Positions 10,214 through 26,805 are shown, counted from the first letter of the stretch. The stretch: 64,000 nucleotides of DNA from Sorghum bicolor (GCF_000003195.3 NC_012872.2:6634001-6698000); one strand, 5' to 3'. Numbers and translations are program-made. The notes: generated by a model not told the origin, from the sequence alone.

Positions 10214-11284
10214 ATGGCGACGCCCTGCAATGAGCTGGAGCACAAGGCGAGGGAGGCCTTCGTGGACGACGACTTCGCACTCGCCGCCGCGCTCTACACG
10301 CAGGCCATCGCAGCGGGCCCGCCGACCGCCGCGCTCTACGCCGACCGCGCCCAGGCCTACACCAAGATTGGCGACTTCGCGGCGGCTGCCGCGGACGCCG
10401 CCCGCGCCGTCGAGCTCGACCCCGCCATGGCCCGGGCGCACCTCCGCAGAGCCCACGCCTGCGTCAAGCTGGAGCAGTACGACGCCGCCAGGGCCGCCGT
10501 CGAGGCCGGCGCCGCCCTGTCCCCCGGCGACGCGCGGTTCGCCAGGCTGATGAAAGAGATCGACGGCAAGGCGCCCAAGCCGATGGAGACCGACGCGAGC
10601 CCCGCTGTCGCCGTCGCCACCGCCGCGCCCGTGCCCGTGCCTGCTCCCGCTGAGAAGCCCAAGTACAGGCACGACTTCTACAACAGCGCGGCGGAGGTGG
10701 TGGTGACCGTGTTCGCCAAGGGCGTGGCGCCGGAGCACGTCGCGGTGGAGTTCGGCGAGCAGATGCTGAGCGTCTCCGTCGAGGTCCCCGGCGAGGCGGC
10801 GTACCACCTGCAGCCCCGCCTGTTCGGCAAGATCGTCCCCGACAAGTGCAGGTTCGCCGTGCTCTCTACCAAGATCGAGGTCCGCCTCGCCAAGGCGGAG
10901 CCGGGGACGACGTGGACGTCGCTGGAGTTCACCGACAAGCCCAAGTTCACCGCCGCGGCGTCACCGGTGGCGAGCGGCGGCGGCGGCGCCCAGAGGCCGT
11001 GCTACCCGTCGTCGTCGTCCAGGGGCAGGAAGAAGGATTGGGACAAGGTCGAGGCGCAGGTGAAGAAGGAAGAGAAGGAGGAGAAGCTGGACGGCGACGC
11101 GGCGGCCAACAGGTTCTTCCAGGACATCTTCGGCAACGCCGACGAGGACATGCGGCGGGCGATGATGAAATCGTTCCAGGAGTCCAATGGCACTGTGCTG
11201 TCCACCGACTGGAAGGACGTCGGCTCCAAGAAGATCGAGCCCAGCCCGCCGGAAGGCATGCATCTGCGCAAGTGGGAGTATTGA
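10214..11284 (+). CDS. SGT1: SGT1 co-chaperone, single exon
   Basis: The 356-residue protein has the full SGT1 layout. Residues 3-115 are TPR repeats (AREAFVDDDFALAAALYTQA, ALYADRAQAYTKIGDFAAAA). Residues 150-242 form the CS domain (KYRHDFYNS, LFGKIVPDKCRF, STKIEVRLAKAEP, TWTSLEF). The C-terminal SGS part has RFFQDIFGNADEDMRRAMM-like residues, SFQESNGTVLSTDWKDVGSK and ends LRKWEY. SGT1 bridges HSP90, RAR1 and SCF ubiquitin ligases and is needed for NLR immune-receptor stability (family knowledge). I chose the ATG at 10214 because homology starts there; an upstream in-frame ATG at 10052 would add 54 unrelated residues. Length matches the family. The frame has no introns, whereas plant SGT1 genes normally have several, which suggests a retrocopy. 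All domains are intact, so it may still function. Confidence 0.9.
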   Translation: MATPCNELEHKAREAFVDDDFALAAALYTQAIAAGPPTAALYADRAQAYTKIGDFAAAAADAARAVELDPAMARAHLRRAHACVKLEQYDAARAAVEAGAALSPGDARFARLMKEIDGKAPKPMETDASPAVAVATAAPVPVPAPAEKPKYRHDFYNSAAEVVVTVFAKGVAPEHVAVEFGEQMLSVSVEVPGEAAYHLQPRLFGKIVPDKCRFAVLSTKIEVRLAKAEPGTTWTSLEFTDKPKFTAAASPVASGGGGAQRPCYPSSSSRGRKKDWDKVEAQVKKEEKEEKLDGDAAANRFFQDIFGNADEDMRRAMMKSFQESNGTVLSTDWKDVGSKKIEPSPPEGMHLRKWEY

Positions 11285-11349
11285 CAGAATTCTGTCTTCA
11301 CGCATTGCTTATCTTATGACTGAGTATAGCACTAGAGATAGAGCTAGCA

Positions 11350-11600
11350 AGCCTAAGTCTTATTTAGATTAGATTCAAAAACTTTTTTAGATTTGGACAC
11401 TAGTATTTTCGTTTGTATCTAGTAATTATTATTCAATCATGAACTAATTAAACTTAAACAATTCGTCTCACAAATTATGGAAACTTGTGCAATTAGTTAT
11501 TTTTTATCTATATTTAATGTTTTATGCATGTGCCGCTAAGATTTGATGTAACAGATGATCTTAAAAAAAAATTTTGAATTTTGGATCGACTAAACCGGGC
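11350..11600. mobile_element. Degenerate Tourist-like MITE downstream of SGT1
   Basis: The interior matches the other Tourist-like copies here: tttcgtttgtatctagtaa, a stretch near aattatggaaacttgtgcaa, and gatttgatgtaacag. The right end is actaaaccgggccc; the left end is decayed. It starts about 65 bp past the SGT1 stop and may contribute to its 3' region. Confidence 0.55.
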
Positions 11601-11628
11601 CCTAGCATGATTCGTAGACTGTTATTCC

Positions 11629-11765
11629 GCCTTGTTCGTTTGGCTGTTCATAACATAAAGTATTGTTGGCTGATTTGTTGTGAGAGAAAAACACTGTTGA
11701 AAGTATTGTTGGCTGATTTGTTGTGAGAGAAAAACACTGTTGAATGGCTGGCGGAAAATATTGTT
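11629..11765. mobile_element. hAT-like MITE fragment with internal tandem duplication
   Basis: The sequence gttcgtttggctgttcataa followed by ttggctgatttgttgtgaga belongs to a family seen again, inverted, near 42890-42975 and near 56455-56525. A 43-bp unit is duplicated exactly head to tail at 11658-11700 and 11701-11743. Confidence 0.5.
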
Positions 11766-12134
11766 GAGTGATTTTACTGCTGCCGTGTGCCGTTGCAGAT
11801 AGGCCATGCAATCATGGCGTTCGTTCAGCTATGCGAGCTCGGCACGACGGTTACCATGGCGCCTGAAGCCATTGCATTGCTGCGGTAGCGGGTAGGCTGG
11901 CGGTGCAGCTCAAGGCCGGCGGTACATGCCTTCCTCAGGCGTCGCTGCTGGCCCCCCCGTCTGTGTGTGCTGACATCCGGAACGCGGCAATTTTGTGCAA
12001 GCCACTGCGCTTGCGCGGCAAAACCGTGGCCTAGCGTCGACGTATACGTCGGCGATCACGCCGCCGCCGGGCCATCCAGATGTGACGTCGTTCGCTGACA
12101 CGGCAAACAGGTCCCCGTCCAAGGGGATGTCTTA
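11766..12134. other. GC-rich spacer, no gene recognised
   Basis: The stretch is moderately GC-rich with short open frames on both strands (for example 12122-11910). None resembles a known protein and codon use is not convincing. It may be a remnant of an older insertion. Confidence 0.4.
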
Positions 12135-12479
12135 GGCCCTGTTTAGTTGCCGCCCAAAATTTTTTCATCCATCCCATCGAATCTTTAGACACATGCATGA
12201 AACATTAAATGTAGATAAAAAAATAAAATAATTACACAGTTTAGTTGAGAATCACGAGACGAATCTTTTAAACCTAGTTACTCCATAATTAGCCTTAAGT
12301 GCTACAGTAACCCACATATGCTAACGACAGATTAATTATGCTTAATAAATTTGTCTTACAGTTTCCTGACGAGCTATGTAATTTGTTTTTTTATTAGTTT
12401 CTAAAAACCCCTCCCGACATCCTTCCGACACATCCGATGTGACACCTAAAAAATTTTCATCTCCAATCTAAACAGGCCC
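12135..12479. mobile_element. Tourist-like MITE 1 of a row of three
   Basis: Ends are GGCCCTGTTTAGTTG and a close inverted copy ending aacaggccc. The 3-bp target duplication TTA lies at 12132-12134 and 12480-12482. At 345 bp it is the longest of the three. Confidence 0.85.
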
Positions 12480-12482
12480 TTA

Positions 12483-12725
12483 GGCCTTGTTTAGTTACAA
12501 AACATTTTGCAAAATAGAAATATTACCACTTTTGTTTGTATTTGACAAATATTATCCAAACATGTACTAACTAGACTTAAAAGATTCATCTCGTCAATTC
12601 CGGTCAAACTGTGCAATTAGTTTTTATTTTCATCTATATTTAATACTTTATGCATGCGTCTAAAGATTTGATGTGACGGGAAATCTGAAAAAATTTGCAA
12701 ATTTTTCTGGGAACTAAACAAGGCC
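12483..12725. mobile_element. Tourist-like MITE 2 of a row of three
   Basis: Ends are GGCCTTGTTTAGTTAC and gaactaaacaaggcc. TTA flanks it at 12480-12482, shared with the previous copy, and at 12726-12728. This is PIF/Harbinger-type target preference. Confidence 0.9.
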
Positions 12726-12740
12726 TTATTGACGGTCTAA

Positions 12741-12981
12741 GGCCTTGTTCAGTTCCGAAAACCAAAAGTTTTCGGAACTGTAGCACTTTCGTTTTTATTT
12801 GACAAACATTATCCGATCATGGAGTAACTAGGCTTAAAAGATTCATCTCGTGATTTACAGGTAAACTGTGCAATTAGTTTTTATTTTTATCTATATTTGA
12901 TACTCCATGCATGTGCCGCAAGATTCGATATGACGGAGAATCTTGAAAAGATTTTGGATTTTGGATGAACTAAACAAGACG
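12741..12981. mobile_element. Tourist-like MITE 3 of a row of three
   Basis: Ends are GGCCTTGTTCAGTTCC and gaactaaacaagacg. The target duplication is TAA at 12738-12740 and 12982-12984. It starts 12 bp after the TTA that closes copy 2. Confidence 0.9.
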
Positions 12982-13220
12982 TAATTATTGGAACGCCTTG
13001 TTTTGACTGGTTGAGGGCAGAAGTAATGCAAAGGCCGGCCAACGAGACGCCACCGGACGGGCACGTTCGTGCGTGAGATGCTTCTGTGTTTTTCATGTCC
13101 GCACCTCCCATTGTCTAGTATTTAATGTATTTAAATGATACCCCGTAGTATTAGGACATTTTAGTTGACTCCAAAAGACCTGCTAAGAGCAAGTTTAATG
13201 ATATAGCTTATTTGCTGGCT

Positions 13221-14454
13221 GAGCATCTCCAAGAGTTTGTTAAAATCCACTTGGACATCTCCAACAACTTGGTAAAATTCACTTGTCAAATCTTGAGTTA
13301 TAGCAAGTTGCTAATTTGTTTAGCAAAAGAAAAAAGGATGTGTCTCCAATAAGTTGTTATTCTCACTTGGTAAAAATAGAGGATCACAGATGGAACCCGC
13401 TCACTTGGTAAAAGAATATGTGTCTCCAACAAGTTGCGCTCGGAATAGCAACTTGACAAATCTCGGCAGTAGAAACCTCTGGATAGCAACTTGGGAAATT
13501 TAGCAAGTTGAGATAAGAGTTATTGGAGGAGGATTTTTATGCTTTTAGCAAATTTAGTAGGATAGCATGTTGAAATACCAAGTTGTTGGAGATGCTCATA
13601 TTGTGATTTGGCAACTTGCTAAAAGAGATGACAAGTTTAAAAATAGAGTCTCTTCAATAGTTTGCTATTTAGACTTACTAAAATTAAATATTAGGCCCAC
13701 AACCTGACCGATAATTTTCATATCCTCGAACTCGTGAATAGCCGGTGCCGTCGCGCAAGAGTCTTCTCGCGACTCTCGGCCGCTGGTGCAGGTCTCCGTC
13801 GGCTGGTGGCCATCCTCCATTGCGGCCGCCCATCTGCGACATCAAGCCGGCTGCCCATCTTCACAAGAGCATGAAACCACACAAACAACTTGAAAATAAC
13901 ATTCTGTGCATGGAGATCGACAGCTGTTAATGGAGATCGACATTGGTGTCATTGCTATCTGATCGCAAATACCAAATCACCAGATTACGGTCTACCTACC
14001 TACCTGAGCATTAAGAACGAAGGTCTCAAGATCAAGGATGGGGCCGGGGAATACGACACCGCGACCAACGTACCTGACTCCTGGCTTCACGACGAAGAGA
14101 CGAACAGCGGCGGCGCAACTTCTTTGGACCTGGACTCCAATCGCGTCGAAGAAGATGAATGGAATGGCGACGTCGCTATCTAGGGACGGCGGCTTGCACT
14201 GGACCGATCCTTTATTGCACGCGAACGATAGAAATCTCGCGCGGGAAGGCTTCTCGCGCGCGCGAGAGTAGCGTCGATACAGCTTTTCGCAATGGCAACC
14301 GAGCTCCGCGCGCGGATATTTGCGCGTGCGAGGAAGAAAATTGGCAACTTTGCTAAAGATAGCAACCTCTTTTACCAAGCTGTTGGAGGAAGGAATTTTA
14401 TGTTTTGCCCAAAAAGAGATAGCAAGTGAATTTGAGAAACTCTTGGATATGCTC
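13221..14454. mobile_element. TIR element nested inside the outer element, GC-rich core
   Basis: Left end GAGCATCTCCAAGAGTTTG, right end the inverted copy aactcttggatatgctc. The core (about 13740-14340) is GC-rich and has reading frames such as 14038-14271, but I recognise no protein. The termini resemble those of the elements at 5823-7111 and 15521-16307. A third element sits in its left arm. Confidence 0.6.
13254..13597. mobile_element. Innermost TIR element
   Basis: Left end acatctccaacaacttggta, right end the inverted copy taccaagttgttggagatgc. About 340 bp, AT-rich, with several internal caacttgg or ccaagttg motifs. No coding sequence. Confidence 0.55.
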
Positions 14455-14656
14455 TTCTTGTAGCCTTCTCCCAGCCCACCCATACAATAGTTAGCTATTC
14501 ACTATTAATTTATGGCCCACCTATCTCTCTCACAAAGTTTTTTGGTTCCTGTGCCTAAGCTGGCTGTAAGCTTACAACCTGTTTCTCCTCTCTCTCCTTT
14601 CTTCTCTCCTCCACCTCAGCATTTAGTCAGCTTACAACCCACTATAATACTTGCTC

Positions 14657-15008
14657 TAAGAACTACTTCATTAATTATGCCCCCATCAATTTCACCTTAG
14701 AGTAGCTCTATAAAAAATATAAGGTTTAAGTCTGTTTAAGATTGCTCTACCAACTTTGTTCAAAAAATATTTAGTCCAAGAGAAGAGATACTTGTGTTGT
14801 GAAAGACTATTTGACTACTTTATGAAGAAAAGAGAGTTCGACTGATATTGTATCTCACATTAAAATAGCAAGCCATCTATCCTGAAGATCTCGCATGCTA
14901 GATATAGCACACCGGCACCGCTAGCCATCCGCCTCCCGCTCGCGTATTGCCTCACGCCGCTCGCAGTTGGCCCTTTTGAGAACACATGGTGTGGCTCTTT
15001 TGAAAATA
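14657..15008. other. AT-rich spacer
   Basis: No gene or complete repeat is visible. A GC-rich patch at about 14905-14965 has no open frame worth reporting. Confidence 0.4.
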
Positions 15009-15262
15009 CTCTCTCCGTATAGAATTTAGAAGTCGTTTAGGATAACGACATAGTCTCCAACACACAACTTTGACATCTTATTTTTATAAAAATATGAGGA
15101 AAAATAATATATGTATACTTTTATGAAATTACTTTTCAATACAAATCTATTCATACAATTTTTATATTTGCAAACTCAACAATTTAAAAGTTATTGATGA
15201 TTTATATTCCCAATGTTTGACCCAAACCTTATCCACGACTTCTTAATCCTATACGGAGGGAG
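15009..15262. mobile_element. Stowaway-like MITE
   Basis: Left end ctctctccgtatagaattta and right end the inverted copy atcctatacggagggag. TA flanks it at 15007-15008 and 15263-15264, as expected for a Tc1/mariner-derived MITE. Confidence 0.85.
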
Positions 15263-15520
15263 TATATAGAATCTTAATTAGAAAGGTTGTTGGAATTTTT
15301 TTTTGTTTTTCAGAGGTTTTCTATGTTAGAGGTCAGCTAAATCATGGATTTAGCTATCTAATTTACAAATTTTGTTGAAGTTGCTCTTACAGTTTATAGA
15401 GCACCTCTTTATGTGCTCTCTTAATTCCATCTTTTTCTGAAGAAGAGTTTGTGGAGCTAAATCTATTTAGCTGGAAAACATGGAGCAAAGGAATTGCAAA
15501 CATGTCCTTAGGTCCCTTTA

Positions 15521-16307
15521 GAGCACCTCCAACAGTTATGCAATTGGAATTTGCCATTTGTTGGAGTTTGCCAAGTCCCTAAATGTTTTGCCAAAGGAAA
15601 AATAAGTTCATCTCCAAGTGTTTGGTATTTTTGACTTGGCATTTCCCAAAATAGTGGACCCAACTATTTTTGTCTGGGAATCTTTCATCTTCGCGAGAAT
15701 TTTTCTCACGCGTCGCGCGGGCGCTTTCTTTTTCGCGCGCAATTCCTTCGCCCGTCGCGGCCAATTCTCTCGCGCGTCGCGCGGCCGTGTTCATCCCGCA
15801 AGTCCACGTCGCCACTTGGTCCAGGTCGTCGAGATACGATCGAGGCAACAGTCCTAGGTAGCACCGCGACATCCAGGTCCCAAGGCTTCCGCAAGAAGGG
15901 CTTCGAGGTCGCCAAAAGAGGTCGCTGCTTGATCCAAGCCGGCGACATCTGCTCGAGATAGCCTCGTGTCGCTACAAGAAAAGGAGGCGGCGATGGATCT
16001 CGTTTGTCCCCACGTGAAGAAAGGAGGCGACGCGCGGGGGAAAGAAAAGAGTCGCGCGCGGGGAGGAGTCGTCTCGTGGGAAACTACCGCGACGTGGGGA
16101 GTACGGGCACGACAAAGAAGTCCAGGATTCTCGGGATATCAAAATTGCCAAGCCATTGTGCCTATGCAAAAATGTCAAGTTTGGTCTATCAAATGCCAAG
16201 TTTGCCAAAATGCATAAGTCAAATGCAAAACTGTAGGAGAGCAATTTTTAAGATTTTTAGCAAATTTCAAGAATACAAAGTCCAATTGCATAACTGATGG
16301 AGTTGTA
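15521..16307. mobile_element. TIR element with GC-rich core
   Basis: Left end gagcacctccaacagttatg continuing caattgga; right end the inverted copy tccaattgcataactgatgg. Arms carry repeated TTGCCAA or TTGGCAA motifs, and the core (about 15690-16110) is CpG-rich with cgcgcgtcgcgcgg. Layout and terminal motif are like 5823-7111 and 13221-14454. No captured gene was recognised in this copy. Confidence 0.6.
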
Positions 16308-17900
16308 GTTATTTGGCTAGTAATAAAGTTAGGAGCAGAGTAGTCCTAAATAGACTCTAAATATAAATAGAGATTTTAGTGAAAAAAATCCTCTACCAAC
16401 TTATTTAATTAGGTCTAAAAGAATCCTTCAACAACTCTTTAGAATGTGCATAAGATATCAAGAAACTATTGGAGGATGGAATTGATACAGAGAACAACTT
16501 TTATTGAAATGGTTCTTTAAATAATGATCGCGCGAGTTTAATAAACAATCTTGGAGATGCCTTTAACATGCACTTTGTAGCTAGGGCTTAAAACAAAGGG
16601 TCGTGATTCATCCTTGGTCTCTTGCAGGGTCCCCGCAATAGCCATTATTGAAAGCATCTTCCAAGGTGTTGCATTGTTTTTTTTTCTCTTTTCTCTGTCT
16701 TGCCATGTTATGTACATTTTAAAAATTAGTTCAAAAGAGAAATCAATTCTAATTCACCAGAGAATTAGGTTTCTATGATTTTTAATGCTCAAGTGAATAT
16801 GAGAAATATTTCTTATTGATTCTACAATCCTCTACCATGATTCTTGAGTTTCTCCCCATACATAATTTTAGTCTAGGAGATTTTAATGTTTCTAGAGAGA
16901 AGTAGTTTTTGGAGAAATCTTTACCAAACACACCTATAGTTAGAACTAGAAATAAAAAACATGTCTATCATAGAAACCATAACTAGTTTATCTCCATAAA
17001 CATTTCTGCAAGCAACCAAATCCTTGCTAAATGGGGGTTGAATCATGAAAAACCTTGAGTTGTTTTGGACTGCATGACTATTTTAAGTTACAACATGCAT
17101 TGTATTCCTTATATTCAAAACATTCTTGTATTTATTTATCCGATTTTAATTAAACCAAATGAATGCTACCTACTCTTTCTCTTAGGTTGTATGTCTATTT
17201 TGGTTGATCTAAAGTACACAAAGAAGAAGAAAATGACAATTTACTATGGCTCGCGTGTGTAGGCGCTGAGGTCTCTGTTCACACGCCTCCTTCCCTCGCG
17301 TGGACGCCTCCTCCTTCCTCCCATGTGCCTCCCCTTTTCTTCCTCTCATGTTTCCTCACAACCTCCTCACTCTGTCTGGCTTCAGTGATGTCAAGCTACC
17401 GCCCTTGACCACGACGAACCCTAACCCAAGCTCTTTGCTTTAGATCTTGCGCGAGCGCCCCGCCTCAAAACCTCTCTTGTTATGGTGGCAAACAATCTCG
17501 CCTCCGTCCTCTAGCAACACCACACTAATCGCAAACCCCTTCTTCTTCTTCTTTGGTCATCGCCCTTATCACCAGCATTGCCCAATCAGCCTCTCCCACC
17601 GCCCAATCACCCTCTTCCACCACCCGACAAGCAACCGCCTTGCCGCCCACCCTCCGCCAATGTCTCGATCACCACCAACATCATCAGTCCGTTATCATCC
17701 CTGGAAGCTTCCTTCTAAGCTTAAAGAGCATGGAAATCTCGAAAACCCAAACCCTAATGTCGGGACCTTCTTCATCCCCAGTGGCGACGACAACAGATGT
17801 TTCATTATTTGTTTCATTATTTGTGGAAAAAAGTATTTGGAAAACCTAAAACCATCACAAGGGACTCATATTAGAAAAACCAAAAAAAAGAAGGAAGGCC
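16308..17900. other. Intergenic DNA upstream of VPS4, no gene recognised
   Basis: The first kilobase is AT-rich. From 17270 to 17800 it is C-rich on the plus strand, with a 152-codon open frame (17447-17905) made mostly of Pro, Ser and His. I see no domain in it and take it as composition-driven. The block may contain distal promoter of VPS4. Confidence 0.45.
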
Positions 17901-17909
17901 CTTAGTTAA

Positions 17910-18218
17910 AATCGTCAACAGCTTTCTCTTTCCTTCCTAACATAACAAGCCCAATAAAAAAAGAAAAAATCGCAGCCAAAACACGCTTCTCCCTTCCCAT
18001 CGTTTCCTTTCCTCTCCCTCCTCGTCTCGTCTTCGTTCCCCTTTCCTCCTGCGCATCCCCCCCGTCTTCTCCTCACCGCGTCAAACCCCAGCACCAAGCA
18101 ACCGCCCGCCGCCCCTCCGCTCCCATCCCGAATCAGCCGCCGCGGTGCCCAATCCGGCCGATCCCCCCTCCGATCCGCGGGTGCCCGCCGCAGAGGCGGC
18201 GCCTCTGGGCCTACCCCG
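17910..18218 (+). promoter_or_regulatory. Proximal promoter and 5' leader of VPS4
   Basis: The last 200 bp before the start codon are pyrimidine- and GC-rich (ctcctcgtctcgtcttcg near 18018), typical of a grass 5' untranslated region. No standard TATA box is apparent nearby, which suits a broadly expressed gene. The transcription start cannot be placed from sequence alone. Confidence 0.45.
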
Positions 18219-24153
<5,935 letters not shown>

Positions 24154-24560
24154 TACATCGCTCGAGGACGCACACCCATGCACAGCTGCACCACACAAAT
24201 GTATATTGTTTATGACGACTTTGATTGTTCTGCTTGGAAGTTGCATTCACAGGATTGTACATTTGGTAGCCCAACTACGACTAATCATGTCAGCTGCTTT
24301 CTCGTGTTGGGCTATCGATGGGCCTCTGTTGTCAACTTATTTCATTTTTATTATTACACATGGAAATTTTCCACAGGTGTATTATGGAATAATAATTCTT
24401 AACGTGGAGTCCTTGTGGTGCATCCCTGTATGTATAGCTATTTTTCCTAACGGTCGAAGTTTTTACGCTGAGTTTCTTTTCCTTGAATTTGATTTGATTT
24501 TAGTTGCAGGATCATTTTATTAGAGGCTATATACTGAAGGTGAACTATTTATCTCAGGCG
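24154..24560 (+). other. Probable 3' untranslated region of VPS4
   Basis: Sequence after the stop codon is AT-rich, with AATAAT at 24388-24394, a usable plant polyadenylation signal. The open frame here (24005-24523) is mostly an accidental extension through the last exon in another frame. Confidence 0.4.
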
Positions 24561-25071
24561 TTTTATTTGAAAGTATATGTAGCTCGCTAGAATCTGCACA
24601 TACAGTAATGCTTGGCATTTTATAGTTTGTACCAAAAACTTCATCAGTTCTGAATGATCTGAATCTACATCTGATCTGATTGGTACATCCTGTATTTGGA
24701 TTTGAATGCTGAAACTCTTAAACACTGTATAGCTCATGATACTTCATCATAATGCACAGATTCAAAATAGTAAACATCATGCCAGTTTCCATGGTTTGTA
24801 CTAAATCTGGTGAAAAATCGTTGGATTCATTCATCGTTGTTCGTGAGTGAGCAGATGTAGCACGCACAAGCTGAGCTTGGTCGCTCGTTCACTGGCCCAC
24901 AAAATTTGCATACAGACAGCGAACAGATAGGAAATGACTGGACCCAGCGGTAAATTTTAGTTATCTGGGTCTCTTTATCTGATATAGCTTTGCTACCGCG
25001 GCACTGACGGCAGTAGCAGTACGGCACGGTTGTGTGCTATACGTACTTTGTAGTTACTCATGGTTTACTTT
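24561..25071. other. Spacer without recognised features
   Basis: I see neither a gene nor transposon termini between the VPS4 3' region and the MITE cluster. Confidence 0.4.
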
Positions 25072-25307
25072 GGCCTTGTTTAGATACACTCAAAACTTTA
25101 CAAGATTCCTCATCACATTAAATCTTGTGTCACATGCATGAAACATTAAATATAGATAAAAAAAAATAACTAATTGCACAATTTACCTGTAAATCACGAG
25201 ACTAATCTTTTAAGCCTAGTTGCTCCATAATTGGATAATGTTTGTCAAATAAAAACGAAATTGCTACAGTGTCAAAATCCAAAAAAATTTTGGCTCTAAA
25301 CAAGGCC
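25072..25307. mobile_element. Tourist-like MITE
   Basis: Ends are GGCCTTGTTTAGATAC and gctctaaacaaggcc. TTT flanks both sides (25069-25071; 25308-25310), a variant of the usual TWA target. Confidence 0.85.
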
Positions 25308-25473
25308 TTTGTAGCTAGAAAACGACGGGATCCATCGATCGATCAGGCATCCATCCATCTGTTCTCACCACCGTGTTACAGTACTACGTACTAGTACCAT
25401 GTACAATCCGACTCCGTTGCACAACAAACTTTGTGCTGCAGCGTCTGCGTTGCACGCTATCTCTGGATACACC

Positions 25474-25715
25474 GGCCTTGTTTATTACTAGTTCCCAAAA
25501 AAATTTATATTTTTTTTTCAGATTTTCCGTTACATGTGGCATATGTATAGAGCATTAAATATAAATAAAAGAAATAACTAATTGCACAGTTTATCTGTAA
25601 TTTGCGAGACGAATCTTTTAAGCCTAGTTAGTCTATGATTGAATAACATTTGTCAAATATAAACAAAAATGCTACAGAATACATTTTGTAAAATATTTTG
25701 AAACTAAACAAGACC
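25474..25715. mobile_element. Tourist-like MITE, edges imprecise
   Basis: Left end ggccttgtttattactagtt, right end aaactaaacaagacc. The interior carries the family stretches aaataactaattgcacagtt and acgaatcttttaagcctagt. No matching target duplication is seen, so the ends may have changed. Confidence 0.7.
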
Positions 25716-25928
25716 CCATTGCACCTTCTCGATCAAACTGAAAACAAGTGCTCACTGCTGCCAAGCAAAGCACGAAACACAGTACGTATATATATACCGG
25801 CGCGCGATATGTGATCAGCGAAGTGTGAAAAATGGTACACGTACACGCACGCCAGTTACGGCCTCTGACGACGTGCTCGTGGTACTACTAGCTGGCCGCG
25901 GACTGCACAAAAACTACCCGTACACCTA

Positions 25929-26169
25929 GGCCTTGTTTAGTTCCAAAAAATTTTACAAAATATGAATAGTAGCACTTTCGTTTGTATTTGATAAATATTG
26001 TCTAATTATAGACTAACTAGGCTCAAAAGATTCGTCTCGTCAATTCCGACCAAACTGTGCAATTAGTTTTTATTTTCATCTATATTTAATACTCCATGCA
26101 TACGTCTAAAGATTTGATGTGACGGAGAATCTGAAAAATTTTGCAAAATTTTTGGAACTAAACAAGGCC
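25929..26169. mobile_element. Tourist-like MITE
   Basis: Ends are GGCCTTGTTTAGTTCC and ggaactaaacaaggcc. CTA flanks both sides (25926-25928; 26170-26172). At about 240 bp the copy is little decayed. Confidence 0.9.
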
Positions 26170-26343
26170 CTAGTACACAACACAGAAGAAGCGTCCGACG
26201 ACGTGCATTGCATGCCTGCTCTGGGTAGGGTAGGCGTCGACGCATCATATTGCAAGCGTACAGTACGTACATGCATGCATTTTGTCAGACCAACCAACTG
26301 TGCACCTGCGTAGGTACAGTACGTACCCGTATTAGGAGTAGGT

Positions 26344-26571
26344 CCAGCAAAATACTAGCGTTTTCTATTTTTTTTTGATTTTAACACTGAAATACTTTCA
26401 TTTATATCTAATAATTATGACCAATCATGAATTAACTAGAGTTAAAAAATTCATCTCGTGAATTACAAATAAATTGTGTAATTAGTTATTTTTTTATCTA
26501 TATTTAATACTTATACATGTACCATAAGATTTAATATGACAGAAAATTTTGAAAAGTTTTTGAATTTTAAA
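26344..26571. mobile_element. Decayed Tourist-like MITE
   Basis: The interior follows the family (ttaacactgaaatactttca, ttcatctcgtgaattacaaa, tttatctatatttaatactt), but both termini are lost or mutated. It lies directly left of the next intact copy. Confidence 0.5.
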
Positions 26572-26575
26572 GTGA

Positions 26576-26805
26576 GGCCTTGTTTAGTTCACCCTGAAAA
26601 CTAAAAAGTTTTCAAGATTCCCAGTCACATCGAATCTTGTGGCACATGCATGAAATATTAAATATAGACGAAAACAAAAACTAATTACACAGTTTAGCTG
26701 GAAATCACGAGACAAATCTTTTGATCCTAGTTAGTACATGATTGGATAATATTTGTCACAAACAAACGAAAGTGCTACATTCACTTTTCGGAACTAAACA
26801 AGGCC
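26576..26805. mobile_element. Tourist-like MITE
   Basis: Ends are GGCCTTGTTTAGTTCACC and gaactaaacaaggcc. TGA flanks both sides (26573-26575; 26806-26808). Its left end is a few bases from the decayed copy. Confidence 0.9.

Larger units (their letters stand above)
13187..14656. mobile_element. Outer Tourist-like element of a nested set
   Basis: The left arm (13187-13220) starts GAGCAAGTTTAATGATATAG. The right arm (14455-14656) ends with the inverted partner actataatacttgctc. TAA flanks both ends (13184-13186; 14657-14659). The two arms are split by another TIR element. Confidence 0.65.

Noticed and set aside
10181..11319. Long frames on both strands overlapping SGT1
   Set aside because: High GC removes stops in all frames; only the 10214-11284 frame has domain similarity.
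17447..17905. 152-codon frame upstream of VPS4 as a gene
   Set aside because: Pro/Ser/His-rich low complexity, no domain, and no sign of splicing or homology.
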